Assembly (NCBI RefSeq): GCF_032854445.1
Contig: NC_088295.1
Location: 60,121,249 to 60,185,248, forward strand
Origin: Liolophura sinensis
Taxonomy: Eukaryota; Mollusca; Polyplacophora; Chitonida; Chitonidae
Length of the DNA: 64,000 bases
Direction: 5' to 3'
Part shown: positions 25,901 to 38,505 of the stretch, one piece after another
How positions within the stretch are numbered: the stretch's first letter is position 1
Layout: every line of letters starts with the position of its first letter
The notes under the pieces: generated by a model
Told to the model about the DNA's origin: nothing
What the model saw: the letters and a program-made list of their open reading frames with translations, nothing else
Databases searched by the model: none
Program-made: the position numbers and the translations under genes

Positions 25901-28900
25901 TGTCTACGTCAGCATTGAATCGGGGATCTTTATAAGCATCATGGATATTGACAGACTGCCCGGTCTTAGCAACATGTCCTGCAATGCCTCTGTTAATTGA
26001 AAACCTGTAAAAAAATAAAACACGAATGCCATCTGTAAATGGATCAAATTAACAAGTCAACAAGTAAATGTCCATTAACATCACATACACAAGGTCACTG
26101 TTGGAATTTGTAATTTACTGTTCTCACTTATGTAATGTAGTTACAAATTAATTCTGACATCCATATTCCCTTTACTGAAGTCTCCACAGAGTATCAATGA
26201 TGCCAGACATCTGCGTGACTAGGTAGCCATTATATAACAGTTCAACTGAAACGATACCAGTAAACACATGTACATTGTACAGTCACGAAATGGCTCAGTT
26301 TTTAACATATAGTTTAGCAGATTTCATGTGATACATTTGGCTTGATTCTAATATTGATTCATTCACATTAAAGTGTGACCTAAGTGTGTTTAGAAGCACT
26401 TGAAGACTTAAAATTATACACTTTTTAAATGAAACACTTGTACTGTGTACTGTGCTCTTGACCATCTGTGCAGCTCGTCCCTGAGTCTCCCATCGCATAG
26501 TCACACAGCATACCTAATCTGTGACTTCTTCTCAAAAATAGGTCTGTCATGCTCATCCACTTTCCCATCATCAAAGTAATCTGCATACATCTCCTGTTTT
26601 TCCTCATCCACAAGAAACAAAGAGGCACGGTCAGCATTTACCAGGCCTTTTGTGTACATCTGTTACAAAACAAACACAGTTATCTGCTATATAACAAAAA
26701 CAGTTGTACATGTACATATACACATTTCAGAAAAACTTTATTTGCTCTGTCGTTCCAGAAACTAAATGCTTACGATTTTAGGCTGTAGTATTTTATTTAC
26801 TTGATTGTTTCCAAATGCTGTACTTAAGAATATTTCACTTACAAGATGGTCAGCTGGTGGAGTTTTCTTACACATTTAGCTTAATGAAAGTTCCACATTA
26901 AGTATGACTCTTTATTCAAGTTTTTATACATCTATCAAATTAGTCCTCACTTAATATTACCCCCTGAAACAGACATTGCTATTCTTGCATTATTTATTTA
27001 CTGATTCAAAACTAAAAATAGAAAAAATCATTATACCAAAATATGGTCCATAAAGCCCACCTTACAATCCCAGCATTTAACTGGACTTTTTTTCAGAAAA
27101 AAACTTCCAAAAAAAAACTGGTGTATGTACACATCTTAAAACAGTTTTAAAGACAGAAACAGTTTACCACTTGCTACATGCACACTACAGGTACTGTAAT
27201 TCTTCAGTCTTTTTGCATGTTTGCTACGTGGTTTATTCAAGCATATTCTGAAGGCATTATTCTCTGTAGGCTGATAAAATAGTACTTTTGAGAAGCCCAG
27301 AAATTTGTCAATTCAATCAATGTAGTCATGGCTCCAAAATCATATTAAAAATGTAAATTAACTGTACTGAAAGTTGCTCTTTTATATGCAAAAACGTTGA
27401 GGAATTAGGGCAAACTCCCTGGTTCAAAGCCAGCATGACCTGCACAAAGTACTACATATGACACCACCTGTTGTCTTATAGTCCATCTTTTTTCCTCTTT
27501 AATGAACTTTTTTCCTTACATTTACCACCATGATACTTTAACTTACCATTATGTTTTGGATCAGTGAATCAATACTCATCATGTCATCAAACATGATCCT
27601 GCCAAGTACAAAAAAAGAGTTGCAAAAACATGTGCATGTAGTGTTAGATTCACAACAGGTGGTTATAAATTTACTGATTTGCTGTGAACGACGAACAAAT
27701 GGACATCAGCATTTCCCTGCCCCCTTTTATTCTCGTGGTGGGGAATAAATTAAAGTATTAAAATAAAGAATATAACTGTTGAAGTAGGAACACATCAAGA
27801 AATCAAAGTGGGATGGAATGGAATTACAATCAAAATTCAGCTGCTTTTCAAACTTAAACCCACACAATCAGCTGAGTCAGGCAAGATGATGACGTGCCAG
27901 ACTTGGAAAATTCTTGAACAGTAATCATTCAGTTGAACATTAAAACAAATGTCAATAGCTCTGAGAAAAATAATTACCTTGTTGTACCCAGCAGGAAGTC
28001 ATTCAATTTGGTCTGTGTTGTAAGTATTCGGTTCAACTTGAAAATGGGGGGAAAAAGTTAAATAATTATGACAATCTTAATGTTATAACAACTGTGTGTA
28101 GAATATCACTGCATTGTTCAGTGCCTAGCTCTGAGGTCAGTTAAGCATGTTCCCATCTTAGCTTCGACATTAAACACCTGAACTGTTACATTCACTAGCC
28201 TAGATCTCAGTCCTGCTCTGTGCAAAAGTGCCAATGCTGTACGCCACAAAAAGAGGTGTCCCATGATCTTAAAGTAATTCTGAATTCAAATCACCTCATT
28301 ATGTGGGAATAACAAAGGCCATAATATCGCAAATAACACAAATGTAAGCAACACACCCACTCGGATAGCATCAGAACTTCGCCACCATTTTCAAATCATG
28401 CGATTTGGTCGCTAGAGTGGACTCTGCTGCTCTTCCCAAAATTAAGAGCATCATTTTCCACTACAGAATCAATTATATATCATTTCTGTTCATTATTAAC
28501 ATAGAAATTAAAGTTAAGACTCCCAAATAATTTGTCACTTACCCTTCAGATGGTTTGAATCATATCATTCCCTGAGTTCCATGATCTGTTTCTGGAGCAT
28601 GCCAAGTGTGACCGACTCAAATTGAAAATGCCGAGTTAGCCAAGTTTGGCTTGCCCCCAGTGTAAGATACATTTGTGTTAATTATGACCTTATGGTCTTA
28701 CTATTCACCAATAAATTGGTGATATGAAGTAGGAATTACTGAAGGATTACAGGAAACATGAATTTGTAGCGTACAGCTTTGACATGTTGAGGACAGCACA
28801 AGCGAAAGGAACAAGTTCCAGGTTAGTAAATGGAAGAGTACAGATCTGTATTTCTGAAAGCCCAGCTGGGAAGAATGAAACAGATCTCAGATCTACATGT

Positions 28901-31900
28901 ATTCAGCGCCATACAATCCTAACTTAATTGTTGCCTATTTCACAGAGCACATGTGTGTGTAAGGCGATCAACAAAGCTCAACAAGTCGTTTGTTGTTTTC
29001 AAGCTCACTTTTTGTAAAAAATGCACTAGTTATAAAAAGTGACAAGAGATAATAGGATCATGTGGAAATCCTCGGCATTGATTACAACATAGAGCTATCG
29101 CCACGCAGGCTCATTGAAATCCCCAGAACAGAAACATCACCTAGGCCATTTTTTTTCTTAACATTATTCTATAGGTCTAAAACTTTGTGCTGCACTAATT
29201 TTGACATTATCCAGATGAAACCAATTGAATTGTAATCTTCAGACGAACACTGGGTGATGCCTAAATTCCAATTAGCCGTTACAACTTTGTAGACTGTTTC
29301 GCTTGTTCAACCCTCGTTAAGTTAAACTATCAGTTGTTTTTTGAAAGTTGCACGTTGTGTACTCAGCGCACGTGAAATTTGTCTTTTTTTAGACAAAAAA
29401 AGTACAAATCGTAATGATTTTTTCCGCTATAAATTTACAATACAGCCTTTATGGGATAAATAGGATATGAAATTCATGACTCTCGATATCAAATCGCCGG
29501 GGGCTCAGAACAAATGAAAACTACTACTCTCGTGCAATAAATTTGATATCTTCAGGTCACTCATTACATATCCTCTATAAACGCAACCGGGCTTACCTAT
29601 ATGTACCCACCTATCTAGATAAAATTCACAGACTGAGTCTGTTACCTCCCACAAACAAGTTTTTAATTCATGCCCAATGTGACATAAGAGTAATTATCAA
29701 ATGGTACTGCCTATACTGTAGGTATTATGTTGAGATAGTTACTTGTATATGTATTTAAGATTACACATGGCTTATGGAATGTGCATTAGTACAAAAAATT
29801 ATTCATAACAAAGTCCTGGAATACCTCCAACGCTAGGCTTAGAAGAGCACTAGGCAATATTTCTATAAATGCAAATGATCATCAAGTACACAAATTGTTT
29901 TTCACTGAAATACTTTCAAAAATAATGTAACCTACCTGAAACTCATGGAGGGACACAACAACCCAACTCACGAGCGAGTTCACAGTCTACATAAAAAAAA
30001 AAAAAAAAAATGCATAACAGTTTAGTAAAACATATTAGAAACAACCAGGGCTAGACTATGAAGACCACATGTAACAAGTGGGATAAACGTGGTAGAAATG
30101 TTCAATGGACAGTTCATTACCATGTAATAAAGTCTACATGTATATCTCAGAACCTTGGAGAATTATGACAGTGTTGAGAATGAGAAATCCAAAAACTTAT
30201 GGTAAGTATTTTATATAAAATCGTATATTTATATAACAGACACATTTTGCATAGGTCTTGTGGCTACATCAGGCATTGCTTGGTAGGCATTTTCTCTCAC
30301 TGAATCAATCATCAGATGTCAAAATAGTACACTACCCTCAAAATAACTTGCAACTTCGTAGTGCACATAGTCTGCTATGTAAAACGTGTCCATGGTTGGA
30401 CGATATGGCACTGATCATGGAAAGAATTTGGAAATAAGATGGAACCATTTTCTCGTTCTTTTATATGACATCACAAAAATGTCTTTTCAAGTTTAGTTTG
30501 GACAAAGACAGTTTGCCAATGTGAAAATCAATGTCATTACCCTTTAAAGACATACCCTCATTTAACAGATTAAAATAATAAATTTTACTGAAAGAAGCCA
30601 ATGATGCTATCGAGAACATATATTAATAAACTCACTTGTAACTCCCATTTGCCAAATGATTCTTTCGTTTCATCCCTTGTGAACTCCATGATTCCTGTTA
30701 AGTTAAAAAAAATTCTTGTTTCTTTTGCAACCAAATTGTGAAAATGTTGTGCATGTAACAGAACAAGAGTTACAGTATGATGAACCCAGGTTATAATGTA
30801 CATGTAGCTTTTTGGTAAGAGTCTTCAGAAAATGATTGCATGTGCTAAACAAGAGTTATCCAACAATGACATATTTTGTTCCCAAGCCCTAGCATACTGA
30901 AATTGGGGTATGACCCTTTCATAACTTTTTAACCTGAAAAGGTTAAGCACGTGCACATCTTCAGATACTCACAATAACGCTTACTGCACTATTTTTATGT
31001 AACCTGTTGAAAGATGAAGCTGTGCTGACAAGCTCTCAATAATTCATATTGAAATAACCTTGAAAAAACTATGCAGGGAATGCTACCCTAAAAGCATATA
31101 TACATCTATGATGATAAATTCGAAAATAATTCCGAGAATACCAAACCTATATATGCATGTCTACATGTCATGACCAACACATCCATCGCTTTTCAGGAAA
31201 ATAAACTGAAAGTTGCATGAAAAGTTTCTGAGCAACCCAATAAAAACTTTAGTCTGAGTTGCGTTTACACAAAATGGTTATGGGCAGAGGGACAGGCGAG
31301 CACATTAAATGAATGACAAACACGTAAATACATACTAAAAAAAATACACTGTATAAAGATGAAGAGACTCAATGCACTATAATGGAGCAATAGCCCACCT
31401 AGAGAATACAGTAAATTGTGTTAACTAACCTACCTATAAGGTCATGTGATGGTAGGATGACCGGCACACAGATCACAGAATGGCAATCATAATCTTCTCT
31501 GCCAACCCCTTTGGGAAACCTCTGATCCTGCAAAATGTAAAAACAGTAAATGTATATACATTACATGTGATTTTTTGTTAAATGCTCCTCCATCAAAAGC
31601 TGTTCAGAAGTGAAGTTTTTGTCATTCGTATGTTTGCATATGTATTTTAACTGTAGAACTACAATGATTCACTGATTGGTTCTCAACACCATGTACTCAG
31701 GGAACATTTCACTTATACAATGACAGTCTGTTTCCATGGTATAGGAATCCAGAGCGACTGGAGTAAACCACATGACTTTTGGCAAGTAACTCACAAACTT
31801 TCCAACATCACATTGGTGGAGGAAAAGTTATATCCTTTCAATGACACCAATATCCAAAGAACACTAAGGGTAGGGGAATCTAAAAAATTCTCAGAGGATG

Positions 31901-34900
31901 GGATTGAACCAACACCCACTTACGTGCACCAACTACAGAGATGGACTGTTATTATTATGTTGACAAGGTAGACAATGCAAACAATGAAAATGGGTAAAAG
32001 TAACAGACTCAGTAGCATGGATTCAACTCTACTAATATAATACAGGTACACGGAAAAACAACTTACTGATTTAATGTCTTTTATAAGCAAGGTCTGCTGT
32101 TCTTTGGCAGCATGTGCAGCAACAGTTGTGTTTAAACCCACTGGACCAAAGGGTATCCTAGAAAGTGAGAGAGCAAACTGCACTGTGTCATGAAATAAAG
32201 AACATACTACATCCAAACTGTCTAAAATTGTAATCGCACAGTGTGATCATACTGTGATTTACACAATATGGTTCATTAAATGATGTAAATCATATGGAAT
32301 AGTACACTGATCCTCAACTGACCAGCCAGATTTTGTCTATACATCAAATTGTACCACATGATTATGCATCGGAACATTCATACATCCACTGGCCTTTCAT
32401 AGGAATGGTGAGGCGGCATATTAATTCCGTGAGGTGTTTTGAAGTAGGACCTTGAGCCATTGTTACATCAAAAATACACTGTCCATCAGAATGCAACATC
32501 TTCAGTGTTACAATGTGTCAGTTTACACTGTAATGTCGTACTGTCTTTAATGTGACTTCATCATGTTGAGCTGGGAAAGGAACATTTGACATCGACATTT
32601 GACGTCAAGGTCCTGCAGCGGGTAGTTTGTTAGATCCCCACTGAACTAAAGTGCATATTGCAGTTCACATCAAAGAAGTAGAGTGCCACATGCAGTGCTT
32701 TGCAGTTGCTTTCAAATTACCATGTTAATTAAATCAGCCTCATCTGTATCTAATCCACCGGTTCATCTTAAAAATAAACACAGTATTAACTAATTTGAAG
32801 CCACATTATTAACGAAAGCACATGCATGGTGATCCCTTCTAATTTGACAGAATTTTTCACAAACGAATCATGATTTCTCTTTTATCCAAAATGTATACAG
32901 TTTATGATCATATTCATGGTAGAACAGCACATCTTTCAATTATCTATTACCAAATGAGTTTTTAAAAGGTGGTAAAAATACCTACCCTGTAACATCACAT
33001 TGAATTTTATTACTTACTTTTCTTTCTTGTCATTGTAGATGCACAGCTCCTGAAAAGCAAAATTATAAAGATTGTTGTGGTATACATGTTATACTTTTGA
33101 TATACATGTCGTTGGTCATCATTACTGCTAAGCATAACAGCATTTACAATAATGAATCTTGGGGTGAGTGAGTGAATCTTTGGGGTTTAACGTCATACTT
33201 AACAATTTTTCAGTCATATGACAACGAAGGAGTCCCTAGAGTAATGTGCCTCCTTGTTGCAGGACGGATTTCCACAGCTCTTTTTCTGGTGCATCTTCAC
33301 TGAGACGGCTTACCAAAGGCAACTAAGCAGTCCCACCCCAGCCATTATACTGATATGAGTCAACCAGTTGTTGCACTATGCCCTGCTCAACGCCTGGAGA
33401 GGAAGTTACAAATTCCTCTTTTAAGGTCTTAGGTGTGACTCGACTTAGGATTGACCCTGGATCTACCGCCTACCAAAGCAGATGATCTTCCACCTGTGTT
33501 ATCGGGTGTGAATCTAAGGTATTTCTTGACTGGATATATACATGTACATATATGTACACCCAACACATGCATGTAGCATTGCACAACAAGATTTCAACAT
33601 TTCTATTGTTGAAGTTTACTCAGGCATGTTTCTGAACATATTCTGACCAGAATGATACAAGCACTTTTTTCATACCAGAAAGTGCAAGTACCTGTACAAA
33701 GAGTGCTCAGCCCAGCTATTGAGATGTACATCCAGAATAAACCACATAAAATGCATGTTATGTTTCAAAGTCAGCCAAAAATTTTCAGATTTGAATAATG
33801 ATCACCTGCCTGAAACATTTCCCTTTGCACGTGTAATTACAATAAATGGACATTCATAACTTACCGTGTCGTCCTTCTCCGGCACGTATAAAGTGAAACC
33901 ATCCGCTTTCAGGGCTACAATAAAAAAAAGAAAAAAAGAAAAAAAAAAATGAAAAATTTATTACACTTGATGAAAAACAACACATGTAGAATAGGTCAAC
34001 TAGACAAACAATGATCGCCTTTCATATTTCATATTTAATGGTATGCTAAACTAATGTATTTATATATGGTACACTGCATTTGTGAAAGTTTGCCAGAAAC
34101 GTGTGGATGTTCGTGGGCTTCCCCTAGAGCTCTGCCCAGTTTTTTCACACCATACTGCTGGCCGCCGTCGAATAAACGAAATATTCTTGAGTACAGCGTA
34201 AAACACCAATCAGATAAATATATAACAGACAAAATATAATTTCATTCAAATTGCTGTAGATGAGACCTATATACCCTTTGAATGACATTCCTGCCAGAGC
34301 TGTTTATGTACTTCAAGCTTGCAGCCTCAGCAAGACAACAGAGCCAGAACTGCTTATGTATACAGTAATAGATACATACAAAATAAGACTTTGAGTTGAA
34401 CTAAGAGATAAAGTTTGTTCTAGTCACCAAAGGAGTGAATGGAATAATCATTTACAATGCTTACCTCCAGCTAAAACATGGCACAATTCATTTAGGAGGC
34501 AGTGTGTGTCCAAATGTGATTCTTCACTCAGTTTTAAGATGTGCTCACATTTGTTCAACAATTTCACATCACAATACTGAAATCAAAGAGGACAGCATTA
34601 TGACCCAACAAATGTACAAGCTCGGAGAAATACATGTACAGCTTTCTAATTTAGGAGTCCTTTAAGCAAACTAATTTGGGAAAAATTATAGTTGTCAGCT
34701 TTACTTATAAACCTTTGAACTGACAATCCACATGAATACAGGGAATTTTTTTTCAAACATTCAACATACCCAAAGTTTGGGATATAAAAATGCACTTCCA
34801 AAGCACACCAAGTCCTTAAAATGATACTTTTGATGCCAACAAAGTACAGTTAAGAAATCAACTAAAATTCACAAAAATTAAGCAGCTCTGTAAGGTGGAT

Positions 34901-37900
34901 GAATCAACCAGAATCAAGTAAACTCCTGTGTTTGAGAACAAATACCTTACATCATTTTGATGTATTAAGTTCTAGGGTTTTCTCCAGAAAATAAATTTGG
35001 AGTTCATTTGAGGCCGAAATGTTGGTGGTAGAGGGGGTGGAAAGTGAGAGAGGGTGGTATTCCCCATTTCTGACAGTGGGCCATTAGTACTACACGCACT
35101 ATCCCCGCTTGCATTAGGTCATAGATCTCGAACACACAGATAGTAAAAATAATAAGGCGATGTTGACGAGATGCAGGAACGAGACTGGTTGGTGATGCTG
35201 GGGATACACAGGAGTTTGGTGAGTGTGCCAACTGGTTTGTTTAGTGCTTTAACTATTTATTACCGTCAACATAACTGTAAAGAGATTAAAAAAATTTTCC
35301 ACTGACAACTGAAAAGCCTTTTCTTTTTTCACTTTTCTGCATGTACGAGGGGGAATTTTCTTTAGCTTTCTCGGGGGAAGGGGGCCATTCACTGCACGCA
35401 AAATGGACATAGTGGAAACTTAGAGTTCATTAGCATTTTGATATTAAGGCATTCCAGGTTTAGAAAACATCAAAGTTGCAACAAACCTGTGTTTGAATCA
35501 GAGGACACCGATAACCATGCTCTGAAAGAAAAAAAACATAACATACAACTGATACATCTACTGCCAAAAAAAAAATACCTGACCAGGGATGTACATGCAT
35601 ATGTACCTGTATGATTTCATCACGTGTGTTTCATCGAAATAGTGCCCTAACAGTTTAAAATATCTGTGGAAAAATGTTGAGAATAAATGTAACGTGCTAC
35701 TGAAACATGTGGAGCGAAAAACTTCAACCAAACTTCCCTCCCCCAAATTTAAGCATAAAGATCTATACATGAATCTAATGTTCCTTGCACCATGTGCCAA
35801 ATTATTAGATTTGAAAATAGCAGGAAAGCATTTCTCCTTGTGGTTCAGAGCTTATAATATCACCTGTTCTGTGTTTTTCATGACACCTCCTTTTTTCCAA
35901 AATCTTCTCTAGCACAGCAGAGCTTACATGTTCCACTGAGTATTCAATGTAAAAGTCCTGGTGTTTCAGCAAATATGAGTTCACATCACTTGCTGACAAC
36001 TCTGTAACATGAAGTCAGAGTAAGACATACATGCATGTATGCATTGAAGGAATACAAAACATCTATTGAAAATTTCTCGACAATAAACAACAATGTTTAG
36101 AATCTCAAACAAACAGTCATCACAAGCAAGATACACATGCTCAAAATCACGATTAACAGAATGAAAAACAGACCAATATGACTGGCAAAAAAAGGCATAT
36201 ATCAAGAATGTAGTTACTTGAAAATATTCTTGTGACCCTTGGTTATAATTATCGAAAAAAAAAAAGAACAACAATTAAATTATTAATCTGAAGATGGTTC
36301 TCCAGTGGCTTTTGATGTTAGTGAGTACTTCCACAGCTAGGTCATCTCAACTGTTATGGTATCGGTGTAGGACTATCCATAAGTATTGTTGGAAACAATG
36401 TCAAAAGGATGTCATTGTGATGTTGTAACATTTAAAACCACATACTTAAATTTATAGGCTTTATTTTGAACACAATTACATGTACCTGTAGTCACAAAAC
36501 TCATCTACATCTAACAACACTTAGGATAAGTGATGAATAATCTGTCAATTAAAGCCGAAAAAGTGATACCATGCTAGTCTGAGATTGCTCTGATGATGTT
36601 TGGAAAAATTTTGTTCAGCCACATCAGCCCAAACCAACATCAGAGTGCACTACATTTGAAAACGTAATTTTTTTCTCAAATTTTTCTTTAAATAGAGCCG
36701 GCTCTGACAATGGTTTGGGGCCATCCTTGGCCAAACAAAAATTTTGCCAAATCTAATGTCAGAAATCTCAAAAACCATGCATGATGACAATTATGAAATT
36801 TATAACTTCATTAGCTGAACATTTCATGCGCCTTGTTTTTATTTATCTATCTGAATCTTGATTAGTGTTAAAGTTAACCGACCCACTATTAAATTTTTTA
36901 CTTCCACAACAGCGATACCTAGCTGATAGTTCTGAGATCGGTTAGCCGTGTTCCCAGCTTAGATTCCGTATTAACCGCTCTGAACCATTATATTCACTAG
37001 CCTGGGACTCGACCCTGTCATAAGCGCTGTCTCCAAAGTGCCAATGCTGTATGCCACAAAAAGAGGTGTCCTATGATCTTAAAGTAATTCTGAATTCATA
37101 TCACCTCATTATTTGGGAATAATAAAGGCCATAATATCACAAATAACACAAATGTAAAATGACACACCCACTCAGACAGCATCAGAACTTTCACAAGCCG
37201 CCATTTCCAAATCACTTGACTCGGTTGCTGGGTGGACTCGGCTGGTCTTCTCAAAATTAAGATCATCCTTTTTCTTGCTGCCCATGTATTTATTTCATTT
37301 ACTTGATTGGTGTTTTACACCATACTCAAGAATATTTCACTTATACGACGACAGCCAGCATTATGGTGGGAGGAAACCGGGCAGAGCCAGGGTGGAACCC
37401 ACAACAATCCGCAGGCTGCTCGCAGACATTTCCACTTACCACCGAAGAGGAAGCCAGCATGAGCTGGACTTGAAACTCACAGCGACCACATTGGTGAGAG
37501 GTTTATGGGTCATTACACTGCAATTAGCGCACTTACCAACTGAGCCAATGAGGGCCACACCGTTGATGTAACGGTGGGATACATTTGTTTTAATTGTGAT
37601 GTTATGGTCTTTACTATTCACGAATACCTAGGTTATATGAAGTAAGAATTACTGAAGGATTACAGAAAACAAGTTCTTGTAGCGTACAGTTTAACAGGTT
37701 GAGGATAGCACAGGAAAGGACCGAGTTCCAGTTTAGTAAATGGAACAGTACAGATCTGTATTTCCGAAAGCTAGGCTGGGAAGAATGAAACAGATCACAG
37801 ATGTACAGTGTACCTAATTAAGCCATATTCGTCCACATATAACAAATGTAGCATATAAACGTTTGATACCTGATGCTTCATGCTTTCCTGTCGTGTCTAT

Positions 37901-38048
37901 GGATTGTTTTCTTACTGCTCCGCCATGCCCAGGTAGAGGAACCTTCTTCCCAGCTATGTTTGGGCTTGAAGCTCCCACCCCCATTTTGACGTCTTTTTTT
38001 CTTCTTACGTTTCTTCAAATTTCCCTCGCGTTTCATCATCATCAACAT
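16971..38048 (-). CDS. PDE10A: PDE10A-type dual-GAF cAMP/cGMP phosphodiesterase, complete (23 exons)
   Basis: Exons in gene order: 38009-38048, 35864-36001, 35487-35521, 34465-34576, 33865-33914, 33018-33049, 32067-32157, 31434-31527, 30636-30694, 29936-29986, 27978-28036, 27547-27598, 26514-26659, 25784-26004, 24830-24888, 23532-23680, 23152-23232, 22760-22910, 22219-22374, 20629-20807, 19419-19530, 18034-18203, 16971-17019. The sum is 2286 nt (761 aa; human about 779), in frame at every junction. The N-terminus ([15 protein letters not shown]) resembles the human TDEKVKAYLSLH segment. GAF-A spans about residues 75-235 (DLIGIMEF), GAF-B about 255-410 ([30 protein letters not shown]), the catalytic domain about 450-755. 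Catalytic signatures: [69 protein letters not shown] and the invariant glutamine in QQVGF. PDE10A hydrolyses cAMP and cGMP. The first exon is the least certain: it is chosen by phase and a GTAAGA donor. PDE11/PDE5 relatives fit less well across GAF-B and the metal site. Confidence 0.95.
17283..17427. mobile_element. Short TIR element (~145 bp)
   Basis: AGTGGCCTGTTTTACAAAG and CTTTGTAAAACCGGGCTCT are imperfect inverted repeats. In the last PDE10A intron. Similar GGCCACTTTCACAAAA ends occur near 14235 and 59575. Confidence 0.65.
18790..19335. mobile_element. Two element A halves in inverted orientation
   Basis: 18790-18998 is a plus copy (TGTTCTTTCCTTTATTAATG) and 19160-19335 a minus half (TGTGACGTAATAAAGAAAAT, AGGTGTTTTACGAATTCACC). 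Together they form a ~545-bp foldback with ~110-bp imperfect arms. In a PDE10A intron. Confidence 0.6.
21150..21755 (+). repeat. Diverged tandem array, four ~140-180-bp units
   Basis: AAAGTTTCATCAAA-like starts at 21152, 21335, 21471 and 21618; each unit continues with AAAGTTGTTGACAGA, then AATAGATTCCTGGATCCA, then GGATTGGTGCTTGTGAG-like sequence. In the PDE10A intron between exons 22219 and 20807. No coding content. Confidence 0.85.
22995..23100 (-). mobile_element. MITE, copy 4, truncated
   Basis: Reverse half-copy ending CAAAAAGGTTGAAGAATTAC, between PDE10A exons 23152 and 22910. Confidence 0.6.
23860..24180 (-). mobile_element. Diverged SINE-like element with (ATTT)n tail
   Basis: Starts at an ATTT microsatellite (23862-23884), then TTGATTGGTGTTTTACAATG and GGTGGGAGGAAACTGAGC as in the main SINE tail, but the remainder differs (GGCCCCACAAGCAGTGACAG) and is shared with 7165-7200. 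Possibly a second SINE subfamily with the same tail. In a PDE10A intron. Confidence 0.6.
25475..25662 (-). mobile_element. MITE, copy 3, one end lost
   Basis: Reverse copy ending ATGCGAAAAGGTTAAAGAAT, with AGAATAATGTCTTCAGAATA as core. In a PDE10A intron. Confidence 0.65.
27192..27408 (+). mobile_element. MITE, copy 2 of the same family
   Basis: AATTCTTCAGTCTTTTTGCA to ATGCAAAAACGTTGAGGAAT, with the same core (TTCTGAAGGCATTATTCTCT). In a PDE10A intron. Confidence 0.8.
28120..28905 (+). repeat. PDE10A intronic element, copy 1 (~0.8 kb)
   Basis: Shares colinear blocks with 36930-37805: AAGTGCCAATGCTGTACGCC, AAAAAGAGGTGTCCCATGAT, TTAAAGTAATTCTGAATTCA, ATGAAGTAGGAATTACTGAA, GAAAGCCCAGCTGGGAAGAA. 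It also holds about 200 bp (28455-28660) missing from copy 2. No ORF or terminal repeat recognised. Confidence 0.88.
33155..33490 (+). mobile_element. Interspersed element of the GTGAGTGAGTG family, copy 2
   Basis: Second copy, about 75-80% similar by eye to 4820-5120, in the PDE10A intron between exons 33865 and 33049. Confidence 0.85.
34083..34225 (+). mobile_element. SINE copy, 3' half
   Basis: Body and tail of the main SINE (TGCTGGCCGCCGTCGAATAA, AATATTCTTGAGTACAGCGT, AAACACCAATCAGATAAAT) in the PDE10A intron between exons 34465 and 33914. Confidence 0.85.
36930..37805 (+). repeat. PDE10A intronic element, copy 2, interrupted by a SINE
   Basis: Second copy of the 28120-28905 element in PDE10A intron 1, ending about 200 bp from exon 1. 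A reverse SINE (37285-37560) replaces the central ~200 bp of copy 1, so copy 2 was modified after, or by, SINE insertion. Confidence 0.88.
37285..37560 (-). mobile_element. SINE copy, near full length, inserted in a duplicated element
   Basis: Reverse-oriented copy: tail (TGATTGGTGTTTTACACC, AGAATATTTCACTTATACGA) first, tRNA-like head ending GAGGGCCAC last. It interrupts the second copy of the PDE10A intronic element at 36930-37805. Confidence 0.88.
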
Positions 38049-38200
38049 TGCTTTTCGAACGTTTGACGTCAAAACACGCGCGCGTTCCTTGGTGAGCTCG
38101 CGCTGACTGCAGACGACAACTTCCGGATGTTATGTACCTCAATACGAAGAAGAGTTCCAAAAAGCTGGGAAGTTCGACTTACGTGTGTTTGACAGATTCA
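38049..38200. promoter_or_regulatory. PDE10A 5' region / divergent promoter with CRE and ETS-like site
   Basis: A locally CpG-rich patch (ACGCGCGCG at 38075) surrounds the PDE10A start. A perfect CRE palindrome TGACGTCA is at 38064-38071, 16 bp upstream of the chosen ATG, and an ETS-type ACTTCCGG lies near 38119-38126. RMI1 starts 1.45 kb away in the opposite direction, so this patch may also serve an RMI1 5' non-coding exon. Core promoter elements are not otherwise visible. Confidence 0.5.
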
Positions 38201-38505
38201 CAAGCATATTACACTCTTTGAATTAATGATGGTGGGGTCAAGCAGTGGTTTGAATAGTTTTACAACATGATTGTGTAGAAATTCCCGTGAGTGAATTTGT
38301 ATCGATCAGTTTGAACTGACATTGATTCGATGTATAGGCCTACTTTTGAGAAGTAGAGTGTCATTTCCCGCCCGAATGAAGACTTCACATGCATGTACCG
38401 AGGACTTAAAGTCGTGAAGAGCTTTTCGCACAGTACACAACGAATCAGTGCCAGATCTTGTGTACTTCACTCATCAGACATTGATTTATGTGAAATCCTA
38501 ATATG

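Noticed and set aside
38009-38072. Longer PDE10A N-terminus starting at 38072
   Set aside because: The codon there is TTG; the first ATG in the exon is at 38048. An upstream exon remains possible.
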